DNA of 64,000 bases, taken from assembly GCA_016874755.1 (NCBI GenBank), contig VGTH01000008.1:62001-126000 (forward strand), written 5' to 3'. The translations under genes and the position numbers were made by a program. Position 1 is the stretch's first letter. Each line of letters opens with the position of its first letter. Of the stretch, positions 8,430-18,144 are shown in pieces. The notes under the pieces are model-generated. The model did not search any database. It was not told the DNA's origin and saw nothing but the letters and a program-made list of their open reading frames with translations. The stretch comes from Deltaproteobacteria bacterium (GTDB lineage: Bacteria > Desulfobacterota > Binatia > UBA9968).

Positions 8430-10523
8430 CTAGAAGCGCTGCGAAAGCCAACTCTCTCCCAACAACGTTACAATAAGCAACACCAGCAGCGGAAGCGCCA
8501 GGTCGGTGCGTTGGCCGCCTTCGTTCAAAGCTTCCACCGGGATCACCTCGGTGCGCACCGGGCGGAGTTTTTCTTGCAGCTCGCGCTCGCTGATTTCATC
8601 CAATCGCGACTCTAAAAAGGGCGGATTGACGGCGTAGAGCTGCGGTGCGCTGCCTTTGTCGACGCCGGGCGGCAGACTTACGCGATAAATGCCGGCGCGC
8701 TCGTTTACTTCGGCGCGCGCTACCGCGCGATCTTTTTCGGCGGCGACGGAAACTTCGGCGCCCAGCTTGTTGGGTTTGGTGACGCGTAAAGTCTTGCCGA
8801 TCGCAGTGGGCGGCAGGGAGATTTCTTTGGTCTCGCCCACGGCGATGCCGCTGTCGATGGCGCCGCGCTTGCCGCCGGCGAGATGGGCGGTCAGCGATTG
8901 TAACAGTGGCAGAAAGGCGGTTTTCAGCGGCAAGTCGCTCCAGTCGCGGTCGGCGCTGGTGGTGACGAAGATCACCCGGCCATTGCCGGATTTCTGTTCG
9001 AGCATCAACGGATCGCCGTTGGCGAGCGCGATCAACGTCGATTTGCCGATGGCCGAAGCGCGCGTGTAGCCCCAGACGCGCACTGTCTTGAAAGACTCTA
9101 GCAGCAGCGAATCGGTGAAGCCTTGGAGGGCCGGGTGCGTGACGTCGACTTTGTCGATTTTTTCGCCGCTGGCCTCGGGGCCAAATTTTTTATCGCGTAG
9201 CTGCGCTGGCAGAAACGACGCGAGTTTTTGGTTGTATTGGTCGGCTGGCAACTTATCGCCGGCGAAAATCAACAAACCGCCGCCCTGGCGCACGAAGCTT
9301 TGCAATTTGGCCACCGTCGCATCGGACAGGTTGGCGACGTTGCACAGGACGACCACTTGATAGGACTCCAGCGCCGCCGCCGCCAAGCCGTCTTGAATAA
9401 TGATCGTCGGCAGAAACAACGAGCTGTCTTTATCGCCGGCGGGGTTCAAAGCTCGGCTCAAGAAAAAAGTCTCGCTCTGCACCAGCGAAGTCTGCGGGTC
9501 GCCGTCGACCAGCAGGATCTTGATCTTGTCCTGCACATCGAGGGCGAAGTTGACGCGCGCGTTGCCGGCAAGGCCGTCTTTTTTCAGGGTGATTTGCCCG
9601 GTGTGGCCGCCGGCGCCGTCGACCCGGGTTTGAAAATTCACTTTGGTTTCGCCGCGCGGCGGCACGACCGTGAGTTTTTGTTCTTTGTTCTGGCCGTCGA
9701 TGGTGAGCTGGACCAAAAGCTCTTTGATTTCGCTGTCGCTAAAGTTGGCGACGGTGGTTTCCAAGTTCAATGGCAAGTTGGCGCCGACGCTTTGGCTGGC
9801 GAGGCGGACCTCTTTCACCGTGGCGTTGAGCGGCTTCTGTTTGCTGCTCACGCGAATGGTTTTGAGCGGAATCGACGGATCGTAAGTCTTGAGCGACGAA
9901 ATCGAAAAGCGGTCCCAGCCGGTGAGTCCCATGTCGGTGATCAGGCGGATTTCTTTCTGCCCGGCCGGTGTGTTGAGCAATTCATAGGCTTTGCCCAACG
10001 CGGCGTCGAGGTTGGCGCTGCCGTCGGCGATTTCGATCTGCTCCAGCTCTTTAAGCAGAACGTCTTTTTCGGCCTTGAGCCGCAGCGCTTCTTTGCCGGA
10101 GATGTCCGTCGCGATCAACGCGGCGCGGTCGCCCTCGTTGAGGCTCGAGATTAACAAACGCGCCGCCTCTTTGGCTTGTCTGAAACCGTCGCCGCCGCCG
10201 GCCCATTTCATGCTGAGCGAGTTGTCGAGCAAAATTACCAAGGCCACCGGGCCGCCGCCAGCGAAGAGTCCCGCACCGGTTTGAAAAATCGGATTGGCCA
10301 GCAACAGCGCGAGAAAAACCACGGCGAGGGTGCGCAGCGCCAACAGCAGCCAATGGCGCAGCCGATAGCTGCGCGAGATCCGTTTTTGCGATAGCAAGAT
10401 AAACTTCACGGCGGGGAAGCGAATGCGGTTCAGCTTTCGGCGATTCAACAGATGAATCAAGATCGGCAGCGTGGCCGCGAGTAAGCCGAAGAGGTAGAGA
10501 GGCTGGAGAAAAAATACCGACAT
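8430..10523 (-). CDS. BatA-domain VWA membrane protein
   Basis: A 697-residue protein with the N-terminal BatA (aerotolerance-regulator N-terminal) module: FLQPLYLFGLLAATLPILIH, then the basic LLNRRKLNRIRFPAVKF loop and a second helix around residues 55-80. A VWA domain with MIDAS DNSLS follows. A GATase-like region (ILLVDGDPQTS, then FVRQGGGLLIFAGDK) and a C-terminal transmembrane helix near the end complete it. ATG at 10523 has no strong ribosome-binding site. It lies between DUF58 and DUF4159 genes in the standard family order. Probable role: an inner-membrane scaffold facing the periplasm, acting with the neighbouring VWA proteins. Confidence 0.85.
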   Translation of the reverse strand: MSVFFLQPLYLFGLLAATLPILIHLLNRRKLNRIRFPAVKFILLSQKRISRSYRLRHWLLLALRTLAVVFLALLLANPIFQTGAGLFAGGGPVALVILLDNSLSMKWAGGGDGFRQAKEAARLLISSLNEGDRAALIATDISGKEALRLKAEKDVLLKELEQIEIADGSANLDAALGKAYELLNTPAGQKEIRLITDMGLTGWDRFSISSLKTYDPSIPLKTIRVSSKQKPLNATVKEVRLASQSVGANLPLNLETTVANFSDSEIKELLVQLTIDGQNKEQKLTVVPPRGETKVNFQTRVDGAGGHTGQITLKKDGLAGNARVNFALDVQDKIKILLVDGDPQTSLVQSETFFLSRALNPAGDKDSSLFLPTIIIQDGLAAAALESYQVVVLCNVANLSDATVAKLQSFVRQGGGLLIFAGDKLPADQYNQKLASFLPAQLRDKKFGPEASGEKIDKVDVTHPALQGFTDSLLLESFKTVRVWGYTRASAIGKSTLIALANGDPLMLEQKSGNGRVIFVTTSADRDWSDLPLKTAFLPLLQSLTAHLAGGKRGAIDSGIAVGETKEISLPPTAIGKTLRVTKPNKLGAEVSVAAEKDRAVARAEVNERAGIYRVSLPPGVDKGSAPQLYAVNPPFLESRLDEISERELQEKLRPVRTEVIPVEALNEGGQRTDLALPLLVLLIVTLLGESWLSQRF

Positions 10524-10927
10524 GGGCGTTTACGTCAATCCCACAGCCATCGCGACAAGTCGAGCGAGATAAAACCCTTCCGGAATGAAGGCAACAGATT
10601 TTCGCCTTGACGCCGCAACCGTAGGGGCGAACGGCTGGTCGCCCCTTTTGTGCGAATGGCACTGCGGGGGTCGAAAGCTGGTACCGTGCTCCGTGGACGC
10701 GGTCCGAGAGATTTGCGCTGATGCCTTCGCTCCTCCAGAGTTCCACCCCAATCGCTACGGTCCTGCCTCCGATGTGCATTCCGATTCTGCTGAAAATTCC
10801 CTCGGAGTCCTTCGACAAGCTCAGGACGAACGGAATCGGAGCTGAACCCTCTCAACAAGAATCCGTTCATGCTGAGCCCGTCGAAGCATTCCCAAGGTTT
10901 TTCGGCACGATCAAACACATCTCCCGC
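10524..10927. repeat. 404-bp gap with two dispersed palindromic repeats
   Basis: No gene supported. A hairpin GGGGCGAACGGCTGGTCGCCCC (10624-10645) belongs to the same family as the one at 24940. A second inverted pair is made of TTCGACAAGCTCAGGACGAAC (about 10809-10829) and GTTCATGCTGAGCCCGTCGAA (about 10866-10886). The gap splits the DUF58 gene from the rest of its operon. Confidence 0.75.
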
Positions 10928-11824
10928 CTATCCCCGCCAACTCAAATAACTCGCCAGTGCCTGGTCGAGCGGCGTCGACGTCGAAATCAATTGATAGTCG
11001 ATGATGCTGTCGTGGCACTCCTTGCGCATTTGCGTAACAAACTCCTCGACGACCTGCTTGTAAGTAGCGCGGATGGTTTTCGGATCGGCGATGACTTTGA
11101 GATTTGCTTCCTCTAAGTCCTCGAACAGAATATTGCCGTCGAAGGGCAGATCGAGCTCCGCTTGGTCGAGAATATGAAAGACAATCACGTCGTTGCCTTT
11201 GAAACGAAACAGCCGCAGTCCTTTGAGGATTTGCTCGGGTTCATCGAGCAGGTCGGAGACTAAAACCACCAGGCCGCGCCGTTTGATCTGCCCGGCGATG
11301 TCCTCGAGAATTTTCCCGATGTTGGTGTCGCCCTTGGGGCGGCGCTGCTCCAACGCGCCGACGATTTGCGTCATGTAATCGCGCTTGGCGCGCGGCGGCA
11401 AAAACGATTCTAACTTATTAGAAAAAGTCACCACGCCGGCGGCGTCTTGCTGTCGCAAAATCAAATAAGCCAGCGAGGCGATCAGGGTGCAGCCGTAGTC
11501 GAACTTGCTGATGCCGTCCGAGGCGTAGTCCATCGATGCGCTCGAATCGAGGACCAAATGGGCGCGCAGGTTGGTTTCGTCCTCGTATTCTTTGATCATG
11601 TAGCGGTCGAATTTGCCGAGCGCTTTCCAGTCGATGCGGCGGATTTCGTCGCCGGGGGAGTACTCGCGATGAGCTTCGAACTCGACGCTGAAGCCCTTGG
11701 CGCGGCTCTTGTGGATGCCCGACATGATGCCCTCGACGACCCAACGGGCGCGCAGCGACAGGTTGGAAATACCCGCCAGGACTTTGGGGTCGAAATAGTT
11801 CTTGTTGTCGGTTGCCGCGGCCAT
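10928..11824 (-). CDS. DUF58 protein with VWA-like fold
   Basis: A 298-residue DUF58 protein, usually encoded next to MoxR and BatA. The hallmark GFSVEFEAHREYSPGDEIR and RIDWKALGKFDRYMIKEYE segments are present, followed by a VWA-like domain with MIDAS DSSAS and the metal-coordinating LVSDLLDE strand. It is cytoplasmic, with no signal peptide or transmembrane helix. It is the first gene of the four-gene operon. The MoxR AAA+ ATPase normally found immediately upstream is absent: the upstream neighbour is a divergent CoA-transferase. ATG at 11824 has only a weak ribosome-binding site. Confidence 0.9.
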   Translation of the reverse strand: MAAATDNKNYFDPKVLAGISNLSLRARWVVEGIMSGIHKSRAKGFSVEFEAHREYSPGDEIRRIDWKALGKFDRYMIKEYEDETNLRAHLVLDSSASMDYASDGISKFDYGCTLIASLAYLILRQQDAAGVVTFSNKLESFLPPRAKRDYMTQIVGALEQRRPKGDTNIGKILEDIAGQIKRRGLVVLVSDLLDEPEQILKGLRLFRFKGNDVIVFHILDQAELDLPFDGNILFEDLEEANLKVIADPKTIRATYKQVVEEFVTQMRKECHDSIIDYQLISTSTPLDQALASYLSWRG

Positions 11825-11986
11825 TCGAGAATTTAACCTCTACCACTGGGCCTTATGAGAATCTAGCAAGCATAGTGAGCCAAGAACGACCTCGGAATTA
11901 TAGCATCTCCGCGGAATAAATGTCCGCCAAGCGATCGTCGTCGGTCCGTCTTGTTCGATGCCCTCCCAGAGTGATATGGCCTGCCC

Positions 11987-14398
11987 ATGGATGCCGCGGG
12001 ACCGCAAGCTTTGGAGCACGTCAAAGTCTTGGAACTTGCCGGCTGTGAAGGCGAGTACTGCGGCAAACTGCTCGCCGATCTGGGCGCCGATGTGATCAAA
12101 GTCGAGCCGCCGCAGGGGAGCCCGTGCCGGCGCGAGCCGCCGTTCGTTAACGATCAGCGCGGGCCGGAGCGGAGCCTGCACTTTCTCTACTTTAACGCTA
12201 ATAAGCGCGGCATCACGGCCGATCTCGACACCGCACAAGGCCGCGAGAGGGTTCTCCGGCTGGCGCAAAACGTCGATGTGCTGATCGAAAGCGCACCGCC
12301 CGGAAGTCTGTCGGAAATCGGTCTGGGCTACGACGATCTTCGGCGCATCAACTCACGACTCATCTACACATCGATCACCGGCTTCGGTCAAAGCGGCCCT
12401 TATCGCGACTATCGCGCCAACAATCTGGTCGCCTTCGCCATGGGTGGGCTCATGTACGTGAGCGGCAAGCCCATGGCACCGCCGGTCAACGCACCGGGGC
12501 AACAAGCACATCTTGTCGGTGCGGCGCACGCGGCGATGGCGATCCTGATCGCGCTTTGGCATGTCCGCCACGGCGGCCAGGGGCAGCATCTCGATGTTTC
12601 GATGTTCGACTGTCTTGCGGCCATGGAAAATCTCATCTCGCGCTCAGCCAATGTCGGCGGCCATCCGCGCCGCGAGGGCAGTCAGCACCGCTTCGCCACG
12701 CCGGGGACGATCTATCGCTGCCGGGATGGCTTCGTCCATATGTTCGTGACCAACTCACAGGTGGGCAGCTGGGAGCGCTTTCTCGATTGGCTGGGAAAGC
12801 CAGAGGCGCTTGCCGGCGCAGAGTTCAAAGACTCGGTCTATCGGCGCAAACATGTCGCGGTGGTCGACCGCGTGGTCGGCGAGTTCGTCAGAGATCTGCC
12901 CAAGCAAACTGTCTTCGAGGCGTTGCAAGCGCGCCACATCCCGTGCGCGCCGGTGAACACGCCGCTGGATTTCGTGCGCGATGAGCATGTTCGCGCGCGC
13001 GGTTTCGTTATCGGCGCGGTTCATCCACAACATGGGCGCATGGAATTTCCGGGGCCGGCCTTCAAGATCGATTCCTGGCGCCTACGCAAACACGCACCGG
13101 CAATTGGCGAGGACAATGAGGCGATCTTGGGGCGCATGCACTTGAAAGAATCGGCACCCGCCCATTTCCAGAATGCACTGGTGACAATGTTGTCGCCGAG
13201 TGCGCTGCCGCTGAGTGGCATTCGCATCGCCGACTTCACCCACATGGTCGCTGGCCCCTACGGCACCATGCAGCTGGCTTACTTCGGTGCCGAGGTCATC
13301 AAAGTCGAGTCGACGGTGCGGCCCGACCTGTGGCGCATTCGCGAGGGCAACAAAGACGTCGAAGCGTCGCTGCCGTTCGCCGACCACAACAAGAACAAGC
13401 TCTCGGTGACGCTGAATCTCAAAAGCGCAGAAGGCAGAGAGCTGGCGCGCCGTTTGATCGCGCGCAGCGACGTGGTGGTGGAAAATTTCAGCGCCGGCGT
13501 GATGGAGCGCTTTGGTTTGGCCTACGATGATTTGAAGGCGATCAAACCCAACATCATCATGATCCGCCTGCAAGGCTTGGGCAGCAGCGGGCCGCGCAAG
13601 GACTACGTCAGTTGGGGGCCCAGCCTGATGCCATTTGCCGGCGTGTCGCATCTTTGGAACCACCCCGACGATGGCGCGCCGGTGGGCTCGCAAACATCTT
13701 ATCCCGACTACATTGTGTCGATTCACATGGCCTACGTCCTGCTTGCGGCGCTGCATCAGCGGCAGAACACCGGCACCGGCCAGCTCATCGATATCGCCCA
13801 AAGCGAAGTCACCGCTTCGCTGATCGGCCCGGCGCTGCTCGATGCCTTGGTGCATCAGCGCGTGCCGCAGCCGCTCGGCAATCGCAGCGAGACGAGCGCA
13901 CCCCATGGCTGCTACCCGTGCCTAGGCGATGATGAGTGGTGCGTGATCTCAGTCGCTGACGACGACGAATGGACGCGCTTCTGTCGCGCGACAGATAACG
14001 AAGCGCTGCGGCGCGATGGGCGGTTCGTGACGGTGTCGCTGCGCGTTACCAACCGCGACGCGTTGGATGTGCTGATCTCAAGCTGGACACGAGCCCGCGG
14101 CGCTCAAGAAGTCATGGAGATATTGCAACGAGCGGGAGTAAAAGCCGGCCGCGTGTCCAATGGCACCATGCTCGCCAAGGACGCCCATCTTCGGGCGCGC
14201 GGCTCGATCATCGAGCAAGAGCATCCGCGCCAGGGTCGCTTAACGCTCCCCGGCGTCGTCGTGAAGTTTTCGCAAACCCCGGGCGAGCTACGGCGCCATG
14301 CGCCTTTGCTCGGTCAGGACAATGATTACGTCCTGCAAGAGCTCTTGGGTTTGTCGGCGGAGGAAATCCGCCGGCTGCGCGAGGCGGGAGCTTTTTGA
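11987..14398 (+). CDS. Tandem-fused class III (CaiB/BaiF) CoA-transferase
   Basis: An 803-residue protein made of two consecutive family III CoA-transferase domains (about 1-390 and 405-800). Each starts with the expected strand and glycine segment (KVLELAGCEGEYCGKLLADL and IRIADFTHMVAGPYGTMQL). Single domains are about 400 residues, so this is a head-to-tail fusion like that in DddD. By eye the catalytic Asp position is not Asp in either half: Asn146 in domain 1 (RDYRANNLVAFAMGG) and Gly544 in domain 2 (KDYVSWGPSLMPFAG). It may move CoA using another residue, or may only bind acyl-CoA. It is transcribed away from the Bat-like operon. The substrate is unknown. Confidence 0.88.
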   Translation: MDAAGPQALEHVKVLELAGCEGEYCGKLLADLGADVIKVEPPQGSPCRREPPFVNDQRGPERSLHFLYFNANKRGITADLDTAQGRERVLRLAQNVDVLIESAPPGSLSEIGLGYDDLRRINSRLIYTSITGFGQSGPYRDYRANNLVAFAMGGLMYVSGKPMAPPVNAPGQQAHLVGAAHAAMAILIALWHVRHGGQGQHLDVSMFDCLAAMENLISRSANVGGHPRREGSQHRFATPGTIYRCRDGFVHMFVTNSQVGSWERFLDWLGKPEALAGAEFKDSVYRRKHVAVVDRVVGEFVRDLPKQTVFEALQARHIPCAPVNTPLDFVRDEHVRARGFVIGAVHPQHGRMEFPGPAFKIDSWRLRKHAPAIGEDNEAILGRMHLKESAPAHFQNALVTMLSPSALPLSGIRIADFTHMVAGPYGTMQLAYFGAEVIKVESTVRPDLWRIREGNKDVEASLPFADHNKNKLSVTLNLKSAEGRELARRLIARSDVVVENFSAGVMERFGLAYDDLKAIKPNIIMIRLQGLGSSGPRKDYVSWGPSLMPFAGVSHLWNHPDDGAPVGSQTSYPDYIVSIHMAYVLLAALHQRQNTGTGQLIDIAQSEVTASLIGPALLDALVHQRVPQPLGNRSETSAPHGCYPCLGDDEWCVISVADDDEWTRFCRATDNEALRRDGRFVTVSLRVTNRDALDVLISSWTRARGAQEVMEILQRAGVKAGRVSNGTMLAKDAHLRARGSIIEQEHPRQGRLTLPGVVVKFSQTPGELRRHAPLLGQDNDYVLQELLGLSAEEIRRLREAGAF

Positions 14399-14612
14399 TG
14401 CGCACCAGGATACCGTCTCACGCCGATTGTAATTTATGCCAAAGTTGTGGCTTGAGACCGGTGACGCTCCGAGGGGGTCCCGGTCAAGCGATGATCCAAG
14501 CTCCGACCACGTCTTTTCGAAGGAGGACACGAAGTACACGAAGGTAAGAAAAGAGTCTTTCCGAACTTCGTGTCGCTTCGCGATCTTCGTGGTGAAAAAT
14601 AAAGGAAGCGCC
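14399..14612. repeat. Repeat-bearing gap with GAAGNACACGAAG element
   Basis: The 214 bp contain a tract of ACACGAAG direct repeats (about 14523-14545) and an opposing copy CTTCGTGTCGCTTCG (14564-14578), so the segment can fold back. The same style of element (ACCACGAAGACAC) recurs near 19711. A poor ORF through the gap joins the downstream reading frame, but the true start there is ATG 14613. Confidence 0.6.
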
Positions 14613-15563
14613 ATGAAAGCTGCGTTTATTAACAATCCCGGCGATCCCGACGCGCTGGTTTACGGCGATCTGCCGGAGCCGGAGATCGGCGCCGAAGATT
14701 TGCTTGTTAAAGTGCGGGCGACCTCGCTCAATCGCCGCGATGTGTTCGCCCGGGAGGCCTCGCATGGCGTCAAGCCTTCGCTGCCCTATATTCCTGGCTT
14801 GGAAGTGGCGGGTGAGGTGGCGCGCGTCGGTGCGCGGGTAAACAATTTCAAAATCGGTGACGCGGTCATCGCGCGCTCGCGTACCGGCGCCTATGCCGAG
14901 TACACGCGCGTGCCGGCGTTGGACGCTTACCCGAAACCCGAGTGGATGTCCTTCGAAGAGGCGGCCTGCATTCTGGTTGCGTTCTCCAGCGCCTGGAACA
15001 TGCTGATTCGCCGCGCCGGGCTGCAGCCCGGCGAAGACTTGTTGGTCATGGCCGCCGGCAGCGGCATCGGCAGCGCTGCTTTGCAAATCGGCAAGCTCGC
15101 CGGCGCGCGCGTCATTACGACGGCGAGCACCAATGACAAATTGGCCAAGGCGAAAGAGTGGGGCGCCGACGATGGCATCAACTACCGGGAGTTCCCGCAG
15201 TTCAGCAAAAAAGTTCGCGAACTAACCCGCGGTGAGGGCGTGCATGTGCTCTTCGAACACATCGGCGCGCCGGTCTGGAAGGAATGTTTCGCCAGCCTGC
15301 GCAATGGCGGCCGCTTTGTTAACTCAGGCGTTACGGCCGGCCATTGGGTCGAGCTGCACCTCGGTCAGCTTTGGACTCGGGAACTGTCGCTGCTTGGCAC
15401 TCGCATGCGCCCGCGTGAAGACATGCCGACGATCATGAAGCTCGTCAACGCTCGCAAGCTGCGCGGCGTGGTGTCGCAGGTGTTTGCCCTCGCCGAGGCG
15501 GCGCAGGCCCACCAGGTGATGGAACGGAGCGAGTTCTTCGGCAAGATTGTTCTGGTGCCGTGA
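14613..15563 (+). CDS. NADPH:quinone oxidoreductase-like MDR protein
   Basis: A 316-residue medium-chain dehydrogenase/reductase of the zinc-free quinone-oxidoreductase (QOR) type. It has a GroES-like N-terminal half (VRATSLNRRDVFAREA, then YIPGLEVAGEVARVG) and a Rossmann half with the nucleotide loop AAGSGIGSAALQIGKLAGA. Cysteine zinc ligands are lacking. ATG at 14613 has AAAGGAAG upstream. The in-frame extension to 14436 runs through repeat sequence. The likely role is NAD(P)H-dependent reduction of quinones or activated double bonds. The neighbours do not narrow the substrate. Confidence 0.85.
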   Translation: MKAAFINNPGDPDALVYGDLPEPEIGAEDLLVKVRATSLNRRDVFAREASHGVKPSLPYIPGLEVAGEVARVGARVNNFKIGDAVIARSRTGAYAEYTRVPALDAYPKPEWMSFEEAACILVAFSSAWNMLIRRAGLQPGEDLLVMAAGSGIGSAALQIGKLAGARVITTASTNDKLAKAKEWGADDGINYREFPQFSKKVRELTRGEGVHVLFEHIGAPVWKECFASLRNGGRFVNSGVTAGHWVELHLGQLWTRELSLLGTRMRPREDMPTIMKLVNARKLRGVVSQVFALAEAAQAHQVMERSEFFGKIVLVP

Positions 15564-15937
15564 TCGCTGCCTTGTGTATCTTTAGTCCCAAACCGACAAA
15601 TCATTTGCTTGTTGTTACGTTCCGTTGCGGAGGCAGTGTTGGCAACGACATTCCGTACGGTGTCATGCTGAGCGAAGCGAGGCATCTGCTTGTTCGTCCG
15701 GCGCAATCGGCAGATTCTTCGCCTTCGGCTCAGAATGATAATCGTGAAGGTCGCCAGCAGTGATGATTTCACCCTGCTCGAAGGCCTTGATCCGCCGCTC
15801 TCTAAATTCGTGAAGGCGTTTCCGCATCTTGTCGGTTTAGGGTTAGTTCCGCCGCGACCAACCTCATCGAAACCGCAAATTGTAGCTACCGACAAAATGT
15901 TCTGTTAGCATGAGCAACTTTTTAAAGGGTTTGACGT
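15564..15937. repeat. 374-bp gap with GTCATGCTGAGCGAAGCGA-type repeat
   Basis: No gene supported. At 15661-15740 an inverted pair is formed by TGTCATGCTGAGCGAAGCGA and GATTCTTCGCCTTCGGCTCA, a widespread intergenic repeat style. The rest shows no recognisable feature. A promoter for the following liv operon is expected here, but I cannot place it with confidence. Confidence 0.65.
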
Positions 15938-16906
15938 TTGGATATCGCGCTCGAAATTCTCCCCCAAGTCTTGGTGGATGGTTTGGTGCTGGGCTTCATG
16001 TACGCCCTGATCGCGCTGGGGTACACCATGGTCTACGGCGTGCTCGAGTTTATCAATTTCGCCCATAGTGAGATCTTTGTGCTCGGCGCGTTTGTCGGCG
16101 TCGAGATTCTTTTCATGCTGGAAAGCTCGGGGAACTTGACGGTTTTACACCCGGCGTTTGTGCTGGCTCTGATTGTGATGGCGGCCATGGCGATCAGCGG
16201 CTTGGCCGCGATGGCACTTGAACGGGTCGCTTACCGGCCGCTCATGGGCGGGCCTCGTCTGGTGGCGCTGATCTCGGCGATTGGCGCGTCGTTTTTATTG
16301 CAGGACGGGCTGCGCTTGTTCGAGAGCTTGTGGCGCAACACTTTCTACTTGACCTATCCCACCATGGCGGCGCTCGACCGCGCGGTGCCGCTGTCGGCCA
16401 ATCTCACCGTGCCGGTGAAATCGCTTTTGGTCATCGGCACGGCGCTGGCGATGCTGGTCGGGCTGTATCTCTTCGTCAATCGCACGCGCATGGGCGCGGC
16501 GATCCGCGCCGTGGCGCAGGACCCCGATACCGCGTCGCTGATGGGCGTGCCGGTCAAGCGCGTGATCGCGCTGACGTTCTTCGTCGGTGGCGCCATGGGC
16601 GGTCTCGCCGGTGTCTTATTCGGACTTCATTATAGTTTGGTCAACCCTTACAGCGGTTTCTTCCCGGGGTTGAAAGCATTTACGGCCGCTGTGCTGGGCG
16701 GCATCGGCAATATTCCCGGCGCCATGTTGGGCGGGCTGCTGCTTGGCACGCTCGAAGCGTTGGCGGCGTCTTACCTGTCGATCTTCACCGACGGGGCGTT
16801 TGGCGCAGAATATAAAGACGTCGTCGCTTTCGTCGTGTTGATTCTGATTCTGATCTTTCGCCCCAAGGGGCTGCTCGGCGAAAAAGTGCGGGAGGAGCGC
16901 GCGTGA
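15938..16906 (+). CDS. livH: Branched-chain amino acid-type ABC permease LivH
   Basis: A 322-residue inner-membrane permease with about eight hydrophobic helices, homologous to LivH of the branched-chain amino acid (HAAT) transporters. The start YALIALGYTMVYGVLEFINF is the family hallmark, as is VKRVIALTFFVGGAMGGLAG. The start is TTG at 15938 with AAAGGG upstream. The ATG at 15910 is out of frame. The stop overlaps the next start (GTGA), so translation of livM is coupled. The operon lacks a livJ/livK binding-protein gene. Such systems import branched-chain amino acids but also amides, urea or aromatic acids, so the substrate is open. Confidence 0.9.
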   Translation: MDIALEILPQVLVDGLVLGFMYALIALGYTMVYGVLEFINFAHSEIFVLGAFVGVEILFMLESSGNLTVLHPAFVLALIVMAAMAISGLAAMALERVAYRPLMGGPRLVALISAIGASFLLQDGLRLFESLWRNTFYLTYPTMAALDRAVPLSANLTVPVKSLLVIGTALAMLVGLYLFVNRTRMGAAIRAVAQDPDTASLMGVPVKRVIALTFFVGGAMGGLAGVLFGLHYSLVNPYSGFFPGLKAFTAAVLGGIGNIPGAMLGGLLLGTLEALAASYLSIFTDGAFGAEYKDVVAFVVLILILIFRPKGLLGEKVREERA

Positions 16907-18144
16907 GCATACCCGTCGCTACCGCCGGCTTGCTCGTCTACATCGCCGCCACCTGCGCGCTGGTTTACGTTTTTCCGCAATCGGTGCTGGCTTTTCTGTT
17001 GTTCGAAGCTTCGCTGTTTTTCGTTTACGTCGGCGAAATTCCAACCAGAGTGAAACTCGCCCTCGGCGCGCTGCTATTGCTCGTGTTGATGCCGGCGTTG
17101 GGTGTGGTCAATCCCTACTACTTGGAAATCGCCGTGCAGGTGGGCATCTACGTCGCGCTGGCGTTGGGCTTGAACATCGTCGTCGGGTTCGTAGGCTTGC
17201 TCAATCTCGGCTTTGTCGCCTTCTTCGCCATCGGCGCTTATCTCTGGGCAATTTTCGGCTCGCCCCAGGCCAATCAATTTATCGCCGGCGGACTTTTTCC
17301 GCTGTCGGCTGGTTGGTTCTTTATTTTTCTTTTGCTCAGCGTGGTCGTCGGCGCCGCCACCGGCGTGCTGCTTGGCCTGCCGGTGCTACGTCTGCGCGGC
17401 GATTATCTCGCCGTGGTGACGCTGGGTTTTGCCGAAGTGGTGCGCGCGTTGGTCAACAACCTCGATAAGCCGATCAATCTCACCAACGGGCCGCGCGGCA
17501 TCACGCCGATCACCAAACCGCCGCTGTTTTTTCAGCCATTGCTCGACGTTCTGGGAATCCAAGTCACGCCGGCGCAGCTTTATCCGCTCTATTTTTATTT
17601 TCTCGTGTTGGCGCTGGCATGCGTTATCGTCATCGTCACGCGCCGCCTCGAAGAGTCGCGCATCGGCCGCGCCTGGAAGGCGATTCGTGAAGACGAGATC
17701 GCCGCCTCGGCCATGGGGATTCCGGTGGTCAAGATGAAGCTCGTCGGCTTTGCCGTCGGTGCGTCGTTTGCTTCCGCCGTCGGTGTTTTGTTTGCCGCCA
17801 AGCAGGTGTTTATCAATCCCGAGAGCTTTACGTTCATGGAATCCATCGGCGTGCTCGCCATGGTCATCTTGGGCGGCATGGGCTCGGTGCCCGGCGCGAT
17901 CCTCGGCGCCACCGGTGTGACCGTGTTGAACCTGCAGCTCTTAAAAGGTTTATCGTTGTGGCTGAACGGTTTGCGCCAGAGCGGCGCGGTGTTGTCGATT
18001 CCGCTGCTCGGCGACTTTGCCTGGAGCCAACTGCCGGCGCAATTCGAGCCGGCAAAGTATGAGCGCATGGTGTTCGGCTTGATCTTGATCGTCATGATGA
18101 TCTTTCGGCCGCAGGGGTTCTTGCCGCCGCAGAGGAAGAGATGA
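16903..18144 (+). CDS. livM: Branched-chain amino acid-type ABC permease LivM
   Basis: A 413-residue second permease of the HAAT transporter. An extra hydrophobic N-terminus precedes the conserved core (LALGLNIVVGFVGLLNLGFV, then LRLRGDYLAVVTLGFAEVVR). The EAA-like cytoplasmic loop region RAWKAIREDEIAASAMGI is clear. Start GTG at 16903 overlaps the livH stop by 4 bp. The next gene begins 40 bp later, across a short dispersed repeat. It forms the heterodimeric membrane channel with LivH. Confidence 0.92.
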   Translation: MSIPVATAGLLVYIAATCALVYVFPQSVLAFLLFEASLFFVYVGEIPTRVKLALGALLLLVLMPALGVVNPYYLEIAVQVGIYVALALGLNIVVGFVGLLNLGFVAFFAIGAYLWAIFGSPQANQFIAGGLFPLSAGWFFIFLLLSVVVGAATGVLLGLPVLRLRGDYLAVVTLGFAEVVRALVNNLDKPINLTNGPRGITPITKPPLFFQPLLDVLGIQVTPAQLYPLYFYFLVLALACVIVIVTRRLEESRIGRAWKAIREDEIAASAMGIPVVKMKLVGFAVGASFASAVGVLFAAKQVFINPESFTFMESIGVLAMVILGGMGSVPGAILGATGVTVLNLQLLKGLSLWLNGLRQSGAVLSIPLLGDFAWSQLPAQFEPAKYERMVFGLILIVMMIFRPQGFLPPQRKR

